Assembly: GCF_041908905.1 (NCBI RefSeq)
Contig: NZ_JAYREK010000004.1
Span: 97,127-161,126 of the forward strand
DNA: 64,000 bases
Direction of reading: 5' to 3'
Source: Zoogloea sp041908905
GTDB taxonomy: Bacteria; Pseudomonadota; Gammaproteobacteria; Burkholderiales; Rhodocyclaceae
Shown: positions 14,641-23,304 of the stretch, piece after piece
Numbering within the stretch: the first letter of the stretch is position 1
Layout of the letters: each line of letters begins with the position of its first letter
Program-made: the position numbers and the translations under genes
Notes under the pieces: model-generated
Told to the model about the DNA's origin: nothing
Database searches by the model: none
Seen by the model: only the letters and a program-made list of their open reading frames with translations

Positions 14641-16709
14641 CATGCGCCGACCATGCCGCTGTGGCGCAGGAGGGCGTCCACCTGCGGCTCGCGGCCGCGG
14701 AAGGCCTTGAAGGATTCGAGGGCCGGGCGGCTGCCGCCGACGGCGAGGATCTCGTTCCAGAAGCGCTCGCCGGTCTCGGCGTCGAGCACGCTGCCCTTGG
14801 GCCGGCCGCTCTCCTCGAAGGCGGCGAAGGCGTCGGCGGACAGTACTTCGGCCCACTTGTAGCTGTAGTAGCCCGCCGCGTAGCCGCCGGCGAAGATGTG
14901 GCTGAAGCTGTTGGGGAAGCGGTGCCATTCGGGCGGGGTGAGCACGGCGACTTCGCGGCGGACTTCGGCGAGGAGGTCCATCACGTGCTGGTGGGCCGGG
15001 TCGAAGTCCATGTGCAGCAGCAGGTCGAACAGGGAGAACTCCAGCTGGCGGACGGTCTGCATGCCGCTCTGGAAGTTCTTGGCGGCGAGCATCTTGTCGA
15101 AGAGCTCGCGGGGCAGGGCCTCGCCGGTGTCGGCGTGGGCGGTCATGTCGCGCACCACGTCCCATTCCCAGCAGAAGTTTTCCATGAACTGGCTGGGCAG
15201 CTCGACGGCGTCCCATTCGACGCCGTGGATGCCGGAGACGGCCAGGTCGTCCACCCGGGTGAGCAGGTGGTGCAGGCCGTGGCCGGCTTCATGGAAGAGG
15301 GTGATCACGTCGTCGTGGCTGAAGGTGGCGGGTTTGCCGCCCACCGGCCCGGGGAAGTTGCAGACCAGGTAGGCGACCGGGGTCTCGACGCCGGCCGGGG
15401 TGCGCCGGCGGGTGATCGCGGAGTCCATCCAGGCGCCGCCCTTCTTGGTGTCGCGGGCGTAGAGGTCGAGGTAGAACTGGCCGATGAGCTGGCCGTCGCG
15501 CTCGATGCGGAAGAAGCGCACGTCCGGGTGCCACACCGGGCCGCTGTCGGGCTGGATGCGCACCTGATACAGCCGTTCGACGACCTTGAACAGGCCTTCG
15601 AGCACCTTGGGCTCGGGGAAGTATTCCTTCACCTCCTGCTCGGAGAAGGCGTAGCGGGCGATCCGCAGCTTCTCGGAGACGTAGGCCACGTCCCAGGGTT
15701 CGAGGGGGGCGAGGCCCAGCTCGTCCCGGGCGAAGGCCTGCAGCTCGGCCAGGTCGCGCTCGGCGAAGGGCTTGGCCTTGGCGGCCAGCTCGCGCAGGAA
15801 GCCCAGCACCTGCTCGGGGGAGTCGGCCATCTTGGGCACCAGCGAGACGTCGGCGAAGTGGCGGTAGCCGAGCATTTGCGCCTCTTCGGCGCGCAGCGCG
15901 AGGATCTGCCTGATCAGCGGGCCGTTGTCCCATTCGGGCTTGCTGTAGCCGTTGTCGACCTCGGCGGCGCGGGTGGCGTAGGCGCGGTAGAGGGTCTCGC
16001 GCAGCGCGCGGCTGTCGGCGTACTGCATGACCGGCAGGTAGGAGGGCATCTTGAGGCCGAACTTCCAGCCGGGGGTGCCGGCCTTCTCGGCGGCCTCGCG
16101 GGCGGCGGCGATCACGTCGGCGGGCAGGCCGGCCAGCTCGGACTCGACGGTGACGACGTGGGCGTAGGCGTTGGTGGCGTCGAGGAGGTTTTCGGAGAAC
16201 TTGGCGCCTAGACCGGCCATTTCTTCCTGGATGGCCTGGAAGCGGGGCTTCTGGGCGTCGGGCAGTTCGGCGCCCGAGAGGCGGAAGCCGCGCAGTTCGT
16301 TGTCGATGATCCGCTGGCGGGCCGGGCTGAGCTCGGCGAAGGCGGCGCTGTTGCGGATTGACTTATATTTTTCGAAAAGCTTAAGGTTTTGTCCTAATTC
16401 GGCGTAAAACCTTGTGACCTCCGGCAACATGGCGTTGTAGGCCTCGCGCCACTCGGGGGTGTCCATCACGCTGTGCATGTGGGAGGCGATGCCCCAGGCG
16501 CGGCCGAGGCGCTCGCCGTCGTCCTCGATGGGCTGGACGAAGTTGTCCCAGCTGGGGGTGGCGGGGTCGTCCTGGAGACGTTCGACGGTGCTCCGCAGGG
16601 CGTCGAGGAGGCTGCGTACGGCGGGTTCGACGTGTTCCGGGCGGATCGCGTCGAAGCGCGGCAGGCCGGTGGATTCGAGCAGCGGCGAAGGGGTCGGGGT
16701 AGTGGTCAT
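14640..16709 (-). CDS. prlC: oligopeptidase A, M3 zinc metallopeptidase
   Basis: 689 residues, the normal size for PrlC/OpdA. Zinc motif HEAGH (His473, Glu474, His477) followed by GLHHLLTRVDDLAVSG, and the M3 family segment WDAVELPSQFMENFCWE supplying the third ligand. Cytosolic enzyme degrading small peptides, including cleaved signal peptides. It is divergent from the HDOD gene with about 110 bp between their starts. Identity is clear from the full-length match to the family pattern. Confidence 0.95.
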   Translation of the reverse strand: MTTTPTPSPLLESTGLPRFDAIRPEHVEPAVRSLLDALRSTVERLQDDPATPSWDNFVQPIEDDGERLGRAWGIASHMHSVMDTPEWREAYNAMLPEVTRFYAELGQNLKLFEKYKSIRNSAAFAELSPARQRIIDNELRGFRLSGAELPDAQKPRFQAIQEEMAGLGAKFSENLLDATNAYAHVVTVESELAGLPADVIAAAREAAEKAGTPGWKFGLKMPSYLPVMQYADSRALRETLYRAYATRAAEVDNGYSKPEWDNGPLIRQILALRAEEAQMLGYRHFADVSLVPKMADSPEQVLGFLRELAAKAKPFAERDLAELQAFARDELGLAPLEPWDVAYVSEKLRIARYAFSEQEVKEYFPEPKVLEGLFKVVERLYQVRIQPDSGPVWHPDVRFFRIERDGQLIGQFYLDLYARDTKKGGAWMDSAITRRRTPAGVETPVAYLVCNFPGPVGGKPATFSHDDVITLFHEAGHGLHHLLTRVDDLAVSGIHGVEWDAVELPSQFMENFCWEWDVVRDMTAHADTGEALPRELFDKMLAAKNFQSGMQTVRQLEFSLFDLLLHMDFDPAHQHVMDLLAEVRREVAVLTPPEWHRFPNSFSHIFAGGYAAGYYSYKWAEVLSADAFAAFEESGRPKGSVLDAETGERFWNEILAVGGSRPALESFKAFRGREPQVDALLRHSGMVGA

Positions 16710-16822
16710 TGTTGTCTCGGGTAAGAGATGCGTGTGGTTTCATTTTGCCGAATTCCGCGGGGAGTGTCGCGCATCGCGGCGCGCGGAGTGGGCATGGCTC
16801 GGTTTCGATGAAGGGGGTCGGC

Positions 16823-17689
16823 GTGAGTGACGGTGCTTTGAACATGACGGAGCAGGCTTTCCTGCATACGCTCTCCCAGGAGCTGGAGCGGGGCGAGCTG
16901 CGTTTTCCGACCTCCATGGAGGTCACCATGCGGGTGATCGAGGCCCTGGACGATCCGGACATGGACCTGGGGCGCATGTCGGCGATGGTGTCGGCGGAGC
17001 CCCTGCTGGCGGCGCGTACGGTGGCGCTGGCCAACTCCGCCTGGTACAACCCGGGCGGGCGCGTGGTGACCGACGTGCCGAAGGCGCTGGTGCGCATCGG
17101 CTTCGGCAAGCTGCGCGCGCTGGCGATGGCGGTGGCGGCCGAGCAGCTGATCAACCGGGACGTGCTGATTCCCTTCCAGCCTCTTATCCGCCGGCTGTGG
17201 GCCCACTGCGTGGATGTGGCGGCGACGGCCTGCGTGCTGGCGCGCCGCTGTACCCGGCTCGATCCGGACGCGGCCTTCTTTGCCGGGATGGTCCACGACA
17301 TCGGCCAGTTCTTCCTGCTGGCCCGGGTGTGGGAATACCCCGAGATGCTCAGCGACGAGAGCCCGCTGTCGGATCTGGTGCGGGTCTGGTATGCCCCGAT
17401 CGGGCGGGCGGTGCTGTCGTCGATGGGGATGCCCCAGGAGCTGGTGGATGCGGTCGACGACCCGGAGATCTACGGCGGCGAGTGGCCGCCCGGCTCGATC
17501 ACCGACCTGGTGTTCATCGCCAACCTGGTGTCGGAGACGCGCAACCCCTTCTCGCCCGAGGAGGAGGACGTCCGCAAGGGGCTCGCCAGGGCGGCGACCC
17601 TGGGGCTGGACGAGGCGCTGCTGGCCACCGTGCTGGCCGAGTCGGTGGCCGAGCGCCAGGCCCTGATCGACCTGTTCCGTATCGGTTGA
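16823..17689 (+). CDS. HDOD-domain signalling protein
   Basis: The HDOD domain covers most of the protein (LRFPTSMEVTMRVIEALDDPDMDLGRMSAMVSAEPLLAARTVALANSA... MVHDIGQFFLLARVWEYPEML). HDOD is an HD-superfamily relative without hydrolase activity, found in regulators of motility, c-di-GMP and stress pathways. No second domain is attached. Start: GTG at 16823 has AAGGGGG six bases upstream; an in-frame ATG at 16808 would add five residues and lacks such a site, so the start is uncertain by 15 bases. Stand-alone gene, divergent from prlC. Confidence 0.85.
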   Translation: MSDGALNMTEQAFLHTLSQELERGELRFPTSMEVTMRVIEALDDPDMDLGRMSAMVSAEPLLAARTVALANSAWYNPGGRVVTDVPKALVRIGFGKLRALAMAVAAEQLINRDVLIPFQPLIRRLWAHCVDVAATACVLARRCTRLDPDAAFFAGMVHDIGQFFLLARVWEYPEMLSDESPLSDLVRVWYAPIGRAVLSSMGMPQELVDAVDDPEIYGGEWPPGSITDLVFIANLVSETRNPFSPEEEDVRKGLARAATLGLDEALLATVLAESVAERQALIDLFRIG

Positions 17690-17757
17690 AGCGCCGCCGG
17701 CCGGCGCCGGGGCGCAGGCCCACGCCGGCTCCTCCCGCGGCCCGACCGTAAACGAAA

Positions 17758-17779
17758 CAACCCGCTGTGAGGCGGGTTG
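17758..17779 (-). terminator. intrinsic terminator between convergent purC and HDOD genes
   Basis: CAACCCGC-6 nt-GCGGGTTG is a perfect 8-bp stem. On the minus strand it is followed by TTTCGTTT, fitting purC; on the plus strand by ctgctttt, so it may act in both directions. Confidence 0.8.
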
Positions 17780-17802
17780 CTGCTTTTGGGGGCTGGCGTG
17801 GC

Positions 17803-18735
17803 TTACAGGGTCTGGCCGGTGAGGCGCTCGTAGGCTTCCACGTACTTGGCGGCGGTGCGCTCGATGACGTCGGCCGGCAGCTTGGGGCCGGGGGCCTTCT
17901 TGCCCCAGTCGAGGGTCTCGAGGTAGTCGCGCACGTACTGCTTGTCGTAGCTGGGGGGGCTGATGCCCACGGCGTAGCTGTCGGCGGGCCAGAAGCGCGA
18001 GGAATCGGGCGTCAGGGCCTCGTCGATGAGGTGCAGGGTGCCGGCGGCGTCGATGCCGAACTCGAACTTGGTGTCGGCGATGATGATGCCGCGGGTAGCG
18101 GCGTAGTCGGCGGCCTGGGTGTACAGCGCGATGGCGGCGTCACGGGCTTCGGTGACCAGCTGGGCGCCGGTCTTGCCGGTGCCCTTGAGGGCGTCGGCAA
18201 GGAGGGCGTCGGTGCGGGCCTGGGCCTGCTCGAAGCTGATGTTCTCGTCGTGGTCGCCGACCTCGGCCTTGCTGGCCGGGGTGAAGATCGGGGCGGGCAG
18301 CTTCTGGGCCTGCTGGAGCCCGGCGGGGAGCTGGATGCCGCAGATGGCGCCGGTGTCCTGGTAATCCTTCCAGCCGGAGCCGATCACGTAGCCACGCACG
18401 ACGGCCTCGATGGGCAGCGGGGTGAGGCGCTTGACGACCAGCGCGCGGCCGCGCACCTGGTCCTGCTCGTCGGCCGCAACGACGCTCTCGGGGGCGATGC
18501 CGGTGAGCTGGTTGGGCACGATGTGGCCGAGCCTGGCGAACCAGAAGTTGGCCATCGCGGTGAGCACTTCGCCTTTGCGGGGAATCGGGTCCGGCAGGAT
18601 CACGTCGAAGGCCGACAGGCGGTCGGAGGTGACGATGAGCAGCTTGTCGGCGTCGATCGCGTAGATGTCGCGGACTTTGCCACGGCCGAGGAGGGGCAGG
18701 CTGCGGAGGGTGGATTCGAAGAGCGGAGTGGTCAC
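17803..18735 (-). CDS. purC: phosphoribosylaminoimidazole-succinocarboxamide synthase (SAICAR synthetase)
   Basis: 310 residues of the longer SAICAR synthetase type. Family landmarks: RGKVRDIY near the N-terminus, SDRLSAFDVILPDPIPRKGE, EAVVRGYVIGSGWKDY and IADTKFEFG. Catalyses ATP-dependent ligation of aspartate to CAIR in purine biosynthesis. Single gene ending in an intrinsic terminator. The start MTTPLFEST at 18735 leaves a short upstream gap with an AT-rich patch (gattatag) likely to be its promoter. Confidence 0.96.
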   Translation of the reverse strand: MTTPLFESTLRSLPLLGRGKVRDIYAIDADKLLIVTSDRLSAFDVILPDPIPRKGEVLTAMANFWFARLGHIVPNQLTGIAPESVVAADEQDQVRGRALVVKRLTPLPIEAVVRGYVIGSGWKDYQDTGAICGIQLPAGLQQAQKLPAPIFTPASKAEVGDHDENISFEQAQARTDALLADALKGTGKTGAQLVTEARDAAIALYTQAADYAATRGIIIADTKFEFGIDAAGTLHLIDEALTPDSSRFWPADSYAVGISPPSYDKQYVRDYLETLDWGKKAPGPKLPADVIERTAAKYVEAYERLTGQTL

Positions 18736-18817
18736 GGTCTGGGTGTCCGACGGTCAAAACGCGATTATAGCCGGCTGGCGGGGCGACGGGCAGCGCCCGC
18801 GCGAAGGGGTGGCGGGC

Positions 18818-20116
18818 TCAGTGCCCGGCCTCGGCCGCCGCCAGGTGCTTGCGCATGCGCCGGGTGCCGAGGGCGACCACCAGCGCGATGACGGGGATCG
18901 CGGCGGCGGTGAGGCCCTCCGGCGTCAGTGGCTCGATGGCGTGCTTGACGCCCTTCGCCATGTACTGCACGAGCTGGGAGGCGTAGTAGGTGATCGCCAC
19001 CACCGACAGGCCCTCCACCGTCTCCTGCAGGTGCAGCTGCAGCTTGGCCCGGCGGTTCATCTGGGCGAGGAGTTCCTGGTTCTGGCGTTCGAGCTCGACC
19101 TCGACCCGGGTGCGCAGCAGCTGGCTGTTGCGGGCGACGCGGCTGGAGAGGTCCTCCTGGCGGCGGGCCATGGTCTCGCAGGTGTTCATGGCCGGCCGCA
19201 GGCGCCGCTCCATGAACTCGTGGAAGGTGGGCAGGCCGGGGATGCGCCGCTCGCGGAGTTCCTCGATGCGCTGCATCACCAGGCTGTGGTAGGCCCGCGT
19301 GGCGCCGAAGCGGAAGGTGGTGCGGGCCACCGAGTGCTCGACCTCGGCGGCGAGGGTGGTGAGTTCGGCCAGCACGCTGCGCTCGTCCTCCGGCACGCGG
19401 GCGGCATTGGTGCGGTCCATCAGTGCGGCGAGGCGTTGCTCGGCGCCCCCCAGCAGGCGGCCGACTTCCTTGGCCACCGGGAAGGCCAGCAGCGACATCA
19501 GCCGGTAGGTCTCGATCTCGACCAGGCGCTGCACGGTGCGGCCGGCCTGACGCCGGGTGAGGGAGATGTCGATCACCAGGAAGCGGGAGAAGCCGTCCTC
19601 GAACGCGAAGTCGGTGAACACCCAGGCCGCGCCGTCGGCCACGGTGGCGCCCACCGTCTGGCCGGTGGCGCTGAGTTGGGCCATCACGCTCTCGGGGCTG
19701 ATCTCTGCCACCTGGCGCAGCTCGACGTGGGTCGCCGCCATCAGTTTGCCGGGCAGCCTGGCCAGCCAGTCGGCGGGTACCACGGCGAGGGCGGTGGTCG
19801 GCTCGGCGATGCCCTCGCCCGGGGCCACCGGGCGGAAGAAGGTGTAGCTGGAGAATTCGTTGTGCAGCTCCCACTTGAGCTGGAAGCTGCCGAAGTCGAT
19901 CAGGCGGTGGCTGCCTTCGGCGTCGATCGGCTGGCCGAGCTGCTCGCCGAGGGTGATGAGGTGGCGCAGCGCGGCGCCGGGGGCTTCATCCTCGTGGTGC
20001 AGCGCCAGGTAGCTGATGAGCTGGGGGCTCTGCAGCGGCGTGGGCGGGCGGGCGTGGAACTCGTCGTTGAGGCTCTGGCGCAGCGCGTGTTCGGTGAAGA
20101 GCGGGGACAGCGGCAT
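18818..20116 (-). CDS. DUF3422 family membrane-anchored protein
   Basis: 432 residues matching the DUF3422 family in size and layout: globular N-terminal half starting with LFTEHALRQSLNDEFHARPP, a long helical/coiled-coil segment (about 210-375) with many Glu/Arg, and one C-terminal membrane segment (about 403-420, AIPVIALVVALG) followed by a basic tail (RRMRKH). The family is common in proteobacteria but has no established biochemical role. It follows a small coiled-coil membrane protein gene on the same strand, 76 bp apart. Confidence 0.85.
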   Translation of the reverse strand: MPLSPLFTEHALRQSLNDEFHARPPTPLQSPQLISYLALHHEDEAPGAALRHLITLGEQLGQPIDAEGSHRLIDFGSFQLKWELHNEFSSYTFFRPVAPGEGIAEPTTALAVVPADWLARLPGKLMAATHVELRQVAEISPESVMAQLSATGQTVGATVADGAAWVFTDFAFEDGFSRFLVIDISLTRRQAGRTVQRLVEIETYRLMSLLAFPVAKEVGRLLGGAEQRLAALMDRTNAARVPEDERSVLAELTTLAAEVEHSVARTTFRFGATRAYHSLVMQRIEELRERRIPGLPTFHEFMERRLRPAMNTCETMARRQEDLSSRVARNSQLLRTRVEVELERQNQELLAQMNRRAKLQLHLQETVEGLSVVAITYYASQLVQYMAKGVKHAIEPLTPEGLTAAAIPVIALVVALGTRRMRKHLAAAEAGH

Positions 20117-20192
20117 CGGGAGCGGTCCGTCGGCAGGGTCGGGCCGACATCTTGCGGCCGGCGTGGCCCGGCTGGCAAGGCGCGGAGGCGCG

Positions 20193-20570
20193 TCAGCGCA
20201 GCAGCAGGGCGGCGAGGGCGCCGCCGCCGGCCAGCAGCGCGACGGTGAGCAGCAGGCCCATCAGGCGCGCGCGGCGCCGCAGCTCGTCCACCGCCCGCAC
20301 GAGGTCGGCGTTCTGTGCGGCCAGTTGGGCGAGGAGTTCGGCGCTGTCGGCCTGGCGCAGCTCGAACTCGGCGACGCGGGCCTCCAGGGCGGCGAGGCGC
20401 GCTTCGGGGCTGGCGCCGGGGTCGACGGCCGGCATCGGCGGGGCGTCGGCCGCCTTGCGCTTGCCGACCTTCTGCCACAGCTTCTTGGCGCCCTTGGCGA
20501 CGGTGGGGGCGTGGGCGATGACGTCGGACCAGGGGATGGCGCTGAACAGCACCGACCAGGGAGCAGCCAT
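20193..20570 (-). CDS. small membrane-anchored coiled-coil protein, function unknown
   Basis: 125 residues. A basic amphipathic N-terminal part (about 22-40, PTVAKGAKKLWQKVGKRK), a predicted coiled coil (about 56-100, ARLAALEARVAEFELRQADSAELLAQL..) and one C-terminal membrane segment (about 103-124). It lies between fbaA and the DUF3422 gene, both on the same strand; an intrinsic terminator separates it from fbaA, so it probably starts the DUF3422 transcript. No family recognised. Confidence 0.7.
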   Translation of the reverse strand: MAAPWSVLFSAIPWSDVIAHAPTVAKGAKKLWQKVGKRKAADAPPMPAVDPGASPEARLAALEARVAEFELRQADSAELLAQLAAQNADLVRAVDELRRRARLMGLLLTVALLAGGGALAALLLR

Positions 20571-20591
20571 CGATGGAGCCTTTCAAGTGAA

Positions 20592-20614
20592 AAGGGCCGG
20601 AAGACCCGGCCCTT
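20592..20614 (-). terminator. intrinsic terminator of fbaA
   Basis: On the minus strand AAGGGCCGG-GTCTT-CCGGCCCTT is a perfect 9-bp stem followed by TTC, 11 bp beyond the fbaA stop. Confidence 0.85.
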
Positions 20615-20625
20615 GTTATGACTGC

Positions 20626-21690
20626 TTAGCGGACGATCTGGTTCAGGGCGCCGCTCTTGTAGGCCGCGGCGATCTTTTCGAGGCCGATCGGCTTGATCTT
20701 GCTGGCGTTGCCGGCAGCGCCGAAGGCTTCGAAGCGGGCCTTGCAGACCAGCTTGGCGGCTTCGCGGGCGGGCTTGAGAAACTCGCGCGGATCGAACTTG
20801 GAGGGGTTCTCGACGAAGAACTTGCGGATCGCGCCGGTCATGGCCAGGCGGATGTCGGTGTCGATGTTGATCTTGCGCACGCCGTACTTGATGCCGCGGA
20901 CGATCTCTTCGACGGGCACGCCGTAGGTTTCCTTCATGTCGCCGCCGTACTCGCGGATGATCTCGAGCAGCTCCTGCGGCACCGAGGAGGAGCCGTGCAT
21001 CACCAGGTGGGTGTTGGGGATGCGGGCGTTGATCTCCTTGATGCGCTCGATGGCCAGGATGTCGCCGGTGGGCTTGCGGGTGAACTTGTAGGCGCCGTGG
21101 CTGGTGCCGATGGCGATGGCGAGGGCGTCCACGTTGGTCTGCTTGACGAAGTCGGCGGCCTGGTCGGGGTCGGTCAGCATCTGGGAGTGGTCCAGGGTGC
21201 CTTCGGCGCCGATGCCGTCTTCCTCGCCGGCCTGGCCGGTCTCGAGGGAGCCCAGGCAGCCCAGCTCGCCTTCGACGCTGACGCCGATGGCGTGGGACAT
21301 CTCGACGACGCGGCGGGTGACGTCGACGTTGTATTCATAGGAGGACGGGGTCTTGCCGTCTTCCATCAGGGAGCCGTCCATCATCACCGACGAGAAGCCG
21401 GAGCGGATGGCGCCCATGCAGATGGCCGGGGACTGGCCGTGGTCCTGGTGCATCACCACCGGGATGTGCGGGTAGGCTTCGACGGCGGCGTCGATGAGGT
21501 GGCGCAGGAAGGCCTCGCCGGCGTATTTGCGGGCGCCGGCGCTGGCCTGCATGATCACCGGGCTGTCGGTTTCCGCGGCGGCTTCCATGATGGCCTGGAC
21601 CTGTTCGAGGTTGTTGACGTTGAACGCGGGCAGACCGTAGCCGTGTTCGGCGGCGTGGTCGAGAAGCTGACGCATGGAAACGAGGGACAT
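20626..21690 (-). CDS. fbaA: class II fructose-bisphosphate aldolase (Calvin-cycle subtype)
   Basis: 354 residues from the ATG at 21690 after GGAGAG; an in-frame ATG at 21774 would overlap the promoter region. Zinc-dependent class II aldolase: the zinc/substrate motif HQDHG in VVMHQDHGQSP, GFSSVMMDGS, and downstream GTSHGAYKF and LVMHGSSSVP carrying further metal-binding histidines. Interconverts fructose 1,6-bisphosphate with the two triose phosphates. It sits beside pyk on the same strand, a glycolysis/gluconeogenesis pair. The subtype name follows sequence type; it does not show that this organism fixes CO2. Confidence 0.95.
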   Translation of the reverse strand: MSLVSMRQLLDHAAEHGYGLPAFNVNNLEQVQAIMEAAAETDSPVIMQASAGARKYAGEAFLRHLIDAAVEAYPHIPVVMHQDHGQSPAICMGAIRSGFSSVMMDGSLMEDGKTPSSYEYNVDVTRRVVEMSHAIGVSVEGELGCLGSLETGQAGEEDGIGAEGTLDHSQMLTDPDQAADFVKQTNVDALAIAIGTSHGAYKFTRKPTGDILAIERIKEINARIPNTHLVMHGSSSVPQELLEIIREYGGDMKETYGVPVEEIVRGIKYGVRKINIDTDIRLAMTGAIRKFFVENPSKFDPREFLKPAREAAKLVCKARFEAFGAAGNASKIKPIGLEKIAAAYKSGALNQIVR

Positions 21691-21810
21691 GACTTTTCTC
21701 TCCGAGGGCCGGGCACCGGCCGGGTAAGGACGTAAAACAGCGATTCTACCAAGCCGGCATGACGCCTGCGACACCGGGCACGGCGAGCGTGCCCGAAATT
21801 GTGTTGCGGA

Positions 21811-23256
21811 TCACACCGGCCCGGGTTTCGGGGTGTCGCCCACCCGGACGATCTTCATGGTGTTGGTGCCGCCCGAGGCGCCGATGGGCTCGCCGATGGT
21901 GAGCACGATGAGGTCGCCGTAGTCGACCACGCCCTGCTCGAGCAGGATCTGTTCGGCCTCCCACAGCAGCACGTCGCGGTCGGCGTGCACCTGGGACATC
22001 AGCAGCGGGTACACCTCGCGGTAGAGGGTCATCTGGTTGCGCGCGCCGATCTCGGGGGTCAGCGCGTAGATCGGCACGCCGCTGTTGAGGCGGCTCATCC
22101 ACAGGGCGGTGGAGCCCGTTTGCGTGAGGGAGGCGATGGCCTTGACCTTGAGGTGGTAGGCCGTCCACATCGCGGCCATCGCGATGGACTGGTCGATGCG
22201 CGTGAACACGCGGTCGAGGAAGTCGCGGTCCATCGTGACCTCGGCGGATTTCTCGGCCTCGAGGCAGATCCGGGCCATCGCCTCGACCACCTCGACCGGG
22301 AACTTGCCGGAGGCGGTCTCGGCCGACAGCATCACCGCGTCGGTGCCGTCGAGCACCGCGTTGGCCACGTCGGAGACCTCGGCGCGGGTCGGCACCGGGC
22401 TGTGGATCATGGATTCCATCATCTGGGTGGCGGTGATGGCCAGCTTGTTCTTCTCGCGGGCGACCCGGATCATGCGCTTCTGCAGGGCCGGCACGGCGGC
22501 GTCGCCGACCTCCACGGCGAGGTCGCCGCGGGCCACCATGATGCCGTCGCAGGCGTCGAGGATCTCCTCGAGGTTGGCGACCGCCTCGGTGCGCTCGATC
22601 TTGGCGATCAGCACCGCACTGCTGCCGGCGGCGCGCAGCAGCTGGCGGGCCATGTACATGTCGGCGGCGCCCTTGGGGAAGGAGATCGCGACGAAGTCGA
22701 CGCCGATCTGCGCGGCCGTCTTGATGTCGTCCATGTCCTTGGCGGTGAGCGCCGGCGCGGTGAGGCCGCCGCCCTGGCGGTTGATGCCCTTGTTGTTGGA
22801 GAGCTCGCCGCCCACCTTCACGCGGGTGTGGATCTCGTGGCCGATGACGCGCTCCACGCTGAGCTTGAGCCGCCCGTCGTCGAGGAGCAGCACGTCGCCG
22901 GGCTTCACGTCGCGGGGCAGGTCCTTGTAGTCGAGGCCGACACGCTGGGCGTTGCCGGGCTCGGCGAGCCGGGCGTCGAGGATGAAGGCGGCGTCCCGCT
23001 GCAGCGTCACCTTGCCGTCGGCGAACTTGCCGACCCGGATCTTGGGCCCCTGCATGTCGGCCAGGATGCCCACCGGCCGGCCGGTGAGCTGGGCCGCGTC
23101 GCGCACCTGACGGGCGCGGGCGATGTGGTCCTCGGCCGTGCCGTGGGAGAAGTTGAGCCGCACCACATCGACCCCCGACTGGACGAGGCGTTCGAGGGTG
23201 GCGAGGTCGGAGGAGGCGGGGCCGAGGGTGGCGACGATCTTGGTGTGGCGCAACAT
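21811..23256 (-). CDS. pyk: pyruvate kinase
   Basis: 481 residues from the ATG at 23256, which has a perfect AGGAG upstream. Signatures: RHTKIVATLGPASS at the N-terminus, VVRLNFSHG, and the active-site region IAKIERTEAVANLEEILDACDGIMVARGDLAVEV. Converts phosphoenolpyruvate and ADP to pyruvate and ATP. 120 bp separate it from fbaA, with room for a promoter, so co-transcription is possible but not forced. An upstream in-frame ATG at 23289 is not preceded by a good site. Confidence 0.96.
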   Translation of the reverse strand: MLRHTKIVATLGPASSDLATLERLVQSGVDVVRLNFSHGTAEDHIARARQVRDAAQLTGRPVGILADMQGPKIRVGKFADGKVTLQRDAAFILDARLAEPGNAQRVGLDYKDLPRDVKPGDVLLLDDGRLKLSVERVIGHEIHTRVKVGGELSNNKGINRQGGGLTAPALTAKDMDDIKTAAQIGVDFVAISFPKGAADMYMARQLLRAAGSSAVLIAKIERTEAVANLEEILDACDGIMVARGDLAVEVGDAAVPALQKRMIRVAREKNKLAITATQMMESMIHSPVPTRAEVSDVANAVLDGTDAVMLSAETASGKFPVEVVEAMARICLEAEKSAEVTMDRDFLDRVFTRIDQSIAMAAMWTAYHLKVKAIASLTQTGSTALWMSRLNSGVPIYALTPEIGARNQMTLYREVYPLLMSQVHADRDVLLWEAEQILLEQGVVDYGDLIVLTIGEPIGASGGTNTMKIVRVGDTPKPGPV

Positions 23257-23304
23257 GAAGTCTCCTGGTGTGGGCACGGCCCGCAGCATGGGGCCGGCAT
23301 GATT